6,613 bases of DNA from UBA8914 sp034002905 (lineage in GTDB: Bacteria > Pseudomonadota > Alphaproteobacteria > UBA9219). The translations under genes were made by a program, and so were the position numbers. The stretch is taken from NCBI GenBank assembly GCA_034002905.1, contig JAVEZQ010000026.1, forward strand, positions 1-6,613, read 5' to 3'. Positions 5,791 to 6,613 of the stretch are shown piece after piece. Positions within the stretch are counted from its first letter, which is position 1. Each line of letters starts with the position of its first letter. The notes below the pieces were generated by a model. It made no database searches and had not been told where the DNA came from. It was given only the letters and a program-made list of their open reading frames with translations.

Positions 5791-6613
5791 TTAATCCAAC
5801 CAGATGCCCGCATCACAAAACCCTTACCCTTTTCCCAAACCACGGCCTCTATTCCGGCGGGACGGCTCTCGGCATGCCAAAGGACAAAGAGCGCAACGAG
5901 ATAGACGATCACACCCACCCCAGCCACCAATGCAAGGCTGAAGATCAAGGGCAAGATCGCCCCCATCACAATAAAGGGCCGCAGGAGCCACAAGCTCGCG
6001 CCCATCACCACCAGCGCCAACGCAGGACGCCGCAATGTCACGAGCTGGTCAACCATGGGACACCTGATCAACCGTCGCACCGCTTCCATGCTCACCGCCA
6101 TCCCAAAAAACACATTCACAAAACGCGCCGCGATCACGCCCATCACGCCATAATAAAAACTCCCCAAAAACAGTGTCGGCATTGCGACACAAAAAGACAC
6201 GGACGTTCGCCACGTGATCATCTGTGCTTTATCCAGCGCCAGCGCTAGCTCGTTCAGATTGATGGTCGGCAAAGACAACAATACGATCCACGATATCCAT
6301 TGCAATATTTCTGCGGCATCTAGCCAGTTTGGCCCCAGAACCAACCGCACAGAAGGAACCGCCAAAAGCGCAAGGAGCACAAAGATTGGCCCCGCGAGTG
6401 TCAGCATTGCTCTGGAAGTTTTAAGATAGGTCTGCGCCAGCTCGTCGCGCTCTTTTGCCCCACGCGCAGAATAAGTAACCAGAACAGGGCTTCTAAACGG
6501 CACCACAACGGCTTGCACAGGAATGTTGGCAAGATCGGCTGCCATCGTATAGCGACCCAAATCGGCTTTTGGCACAAAGTATCCCAGCAAAAGGCGATCG
6601 AGCTGCCAGCTTA
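5787..6613 (-). CDS. Wzx-type polysaccharide flippase, partial (N-terminal part beyond right edge)
   Basis: The frame is open from the right edge to the TGA at 5789-5787, giving 274 residues. The TTG at 6590 is not the start: the coding sequence runs upstream without a stop to the edge and reads SWQLDRLLLGYFVPKADLGRY, a segment typical of the middle of MOP/PST-superfamily flippases (D-R-L-L-x-G-x-F...LG-x-Y). In fragment numbering this is followed by A..LA.IPVQAV at about 24-35 and a LAVPSVRLVLGPNWLDAAEILQW-type segment at 83-105, then hydrophobic segments at about 68-88, 102-122, 136-156, 157-174, 196-216 and 219-245. Wzx proteins usually have 12-14 helices and 400-500 residues, so roughly the first 40% is missing. 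It would flip undecaprenyl-linked repeat units to the periplasm. It is translationally coupled to the polymerase gene. Wzx substrate cannot be predicted from the sequence. Confidence 0.88.
   Translation of the reverse strand, partial: SWQLDRLLLGYFVPKADLGRYTMAADLANIPVQAVVVPFRSPVLVTYSARGAKERDELAQTYLKTSRAMLTLAGPIFVLLALLAVPSVRLVLGPNWLDAAEILQWISWIVLLSLPTINLNELALALDKAQMITWRTSVSFCVAMPTLFLGSFYYGVMGVIAARFVNVFFGMAVSMEAVRRLIRCPMVDQLVTLRRPALALVVMGASLWLLRPFIVMGAILPLIFSLALVAGVGVIVYLVALFVLWHAESRPAGIEAVVWEKGKGFVMRASGWIK

Noticed and set aside
5775..6248. 157-codon plus-strand frame with many histidines, prolines and glutamines
   Set aside because: The His/Gln/Pro-rich composition is what the complement of hydrophobic membrane-protein codons produces; it is antisense to the flippase gene and has no ribosome site.
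6588..6590. TTG as a start codon for the flippase gene
   Set aside because: The frame continues upstream to the window edge with family-typical sequence (SWQLDRLL), and the downstream part is only the C-terminal 60% of a usual Wzx.

Overview
This 6.6 kb window is part of a cell-surface polysaccharide (exopolysaccharide or O-antigen type) biosynthesis locus. It probably comes from a Gram-negative bacterium. The evidence for that is the Wzx/Wzy-type pair, a Sec-exported glycosidase-like protein and an AsmA-like envelope protein. The style of the proteins and the mid-range GC content would fit an alphaproteobacterium, but no phylogenetic marker is present, so this assignment is tentative. There are six protein-coding genes, two of them cut by the window edges. 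I found no tRNA, rRNA, mobile element or CRISPR array.

Layout from left to right. (1) Positions 1-2991, minus strand: a likely operon read right to left, consisting of a GT4-type glycosyltransferase (2991-1837), the UDP-glucose 4-epimerase galE (1815-805), and an AsmA-like envelope protein (739 to beyond the left edge). The first of these has only one apparent start and a good ribosome binding site. The last is missing its C-terminal part and is easy to overlook because it has no stop codon in the window. (2) Positions 2992-3119: a short divergent intergenic region with a good sigma70-like promoter for the rightward gene, a small inverted repeat inside that promoter's spacer, and a weaker AT-rich element for the leftward operon. 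(3) Positions 3120-4421, plus strand: a secreted glycoside-hydrolase-like protein, apparently its own transcription unit. (4) Positions 4387-6613, minus strand: a Wzx-type flippase (5' end beyond the right edge) followed with a 4-bp overlap by a Wzy-type polymerase. The polymerase gene converges on the hydrolase gene and overlaps its 3' end by 35 bp.

Inferred joint role: GalE supplies UDP-galactose (or a related epimerised UDP-sugar) and the GT4 enzyme adds a sugar to a growing lipid-linked repeat unit in the cytoplasm. Wzx then flips the unit across the inner membrane and Wzy polymerises it in the periplasm. The exported glycosidase-like protein could trim, release or length-control the polymer, as PslG does in the Psl system, but its substrate cannot be read from the sequence. 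The priming transferase, the chain-length/export proteins (Wzc/Wza-like) and other glycosyltransferases are not in the window and presumably lie beyond its edges. Coding density is very high and no intrinsic terminator was found.
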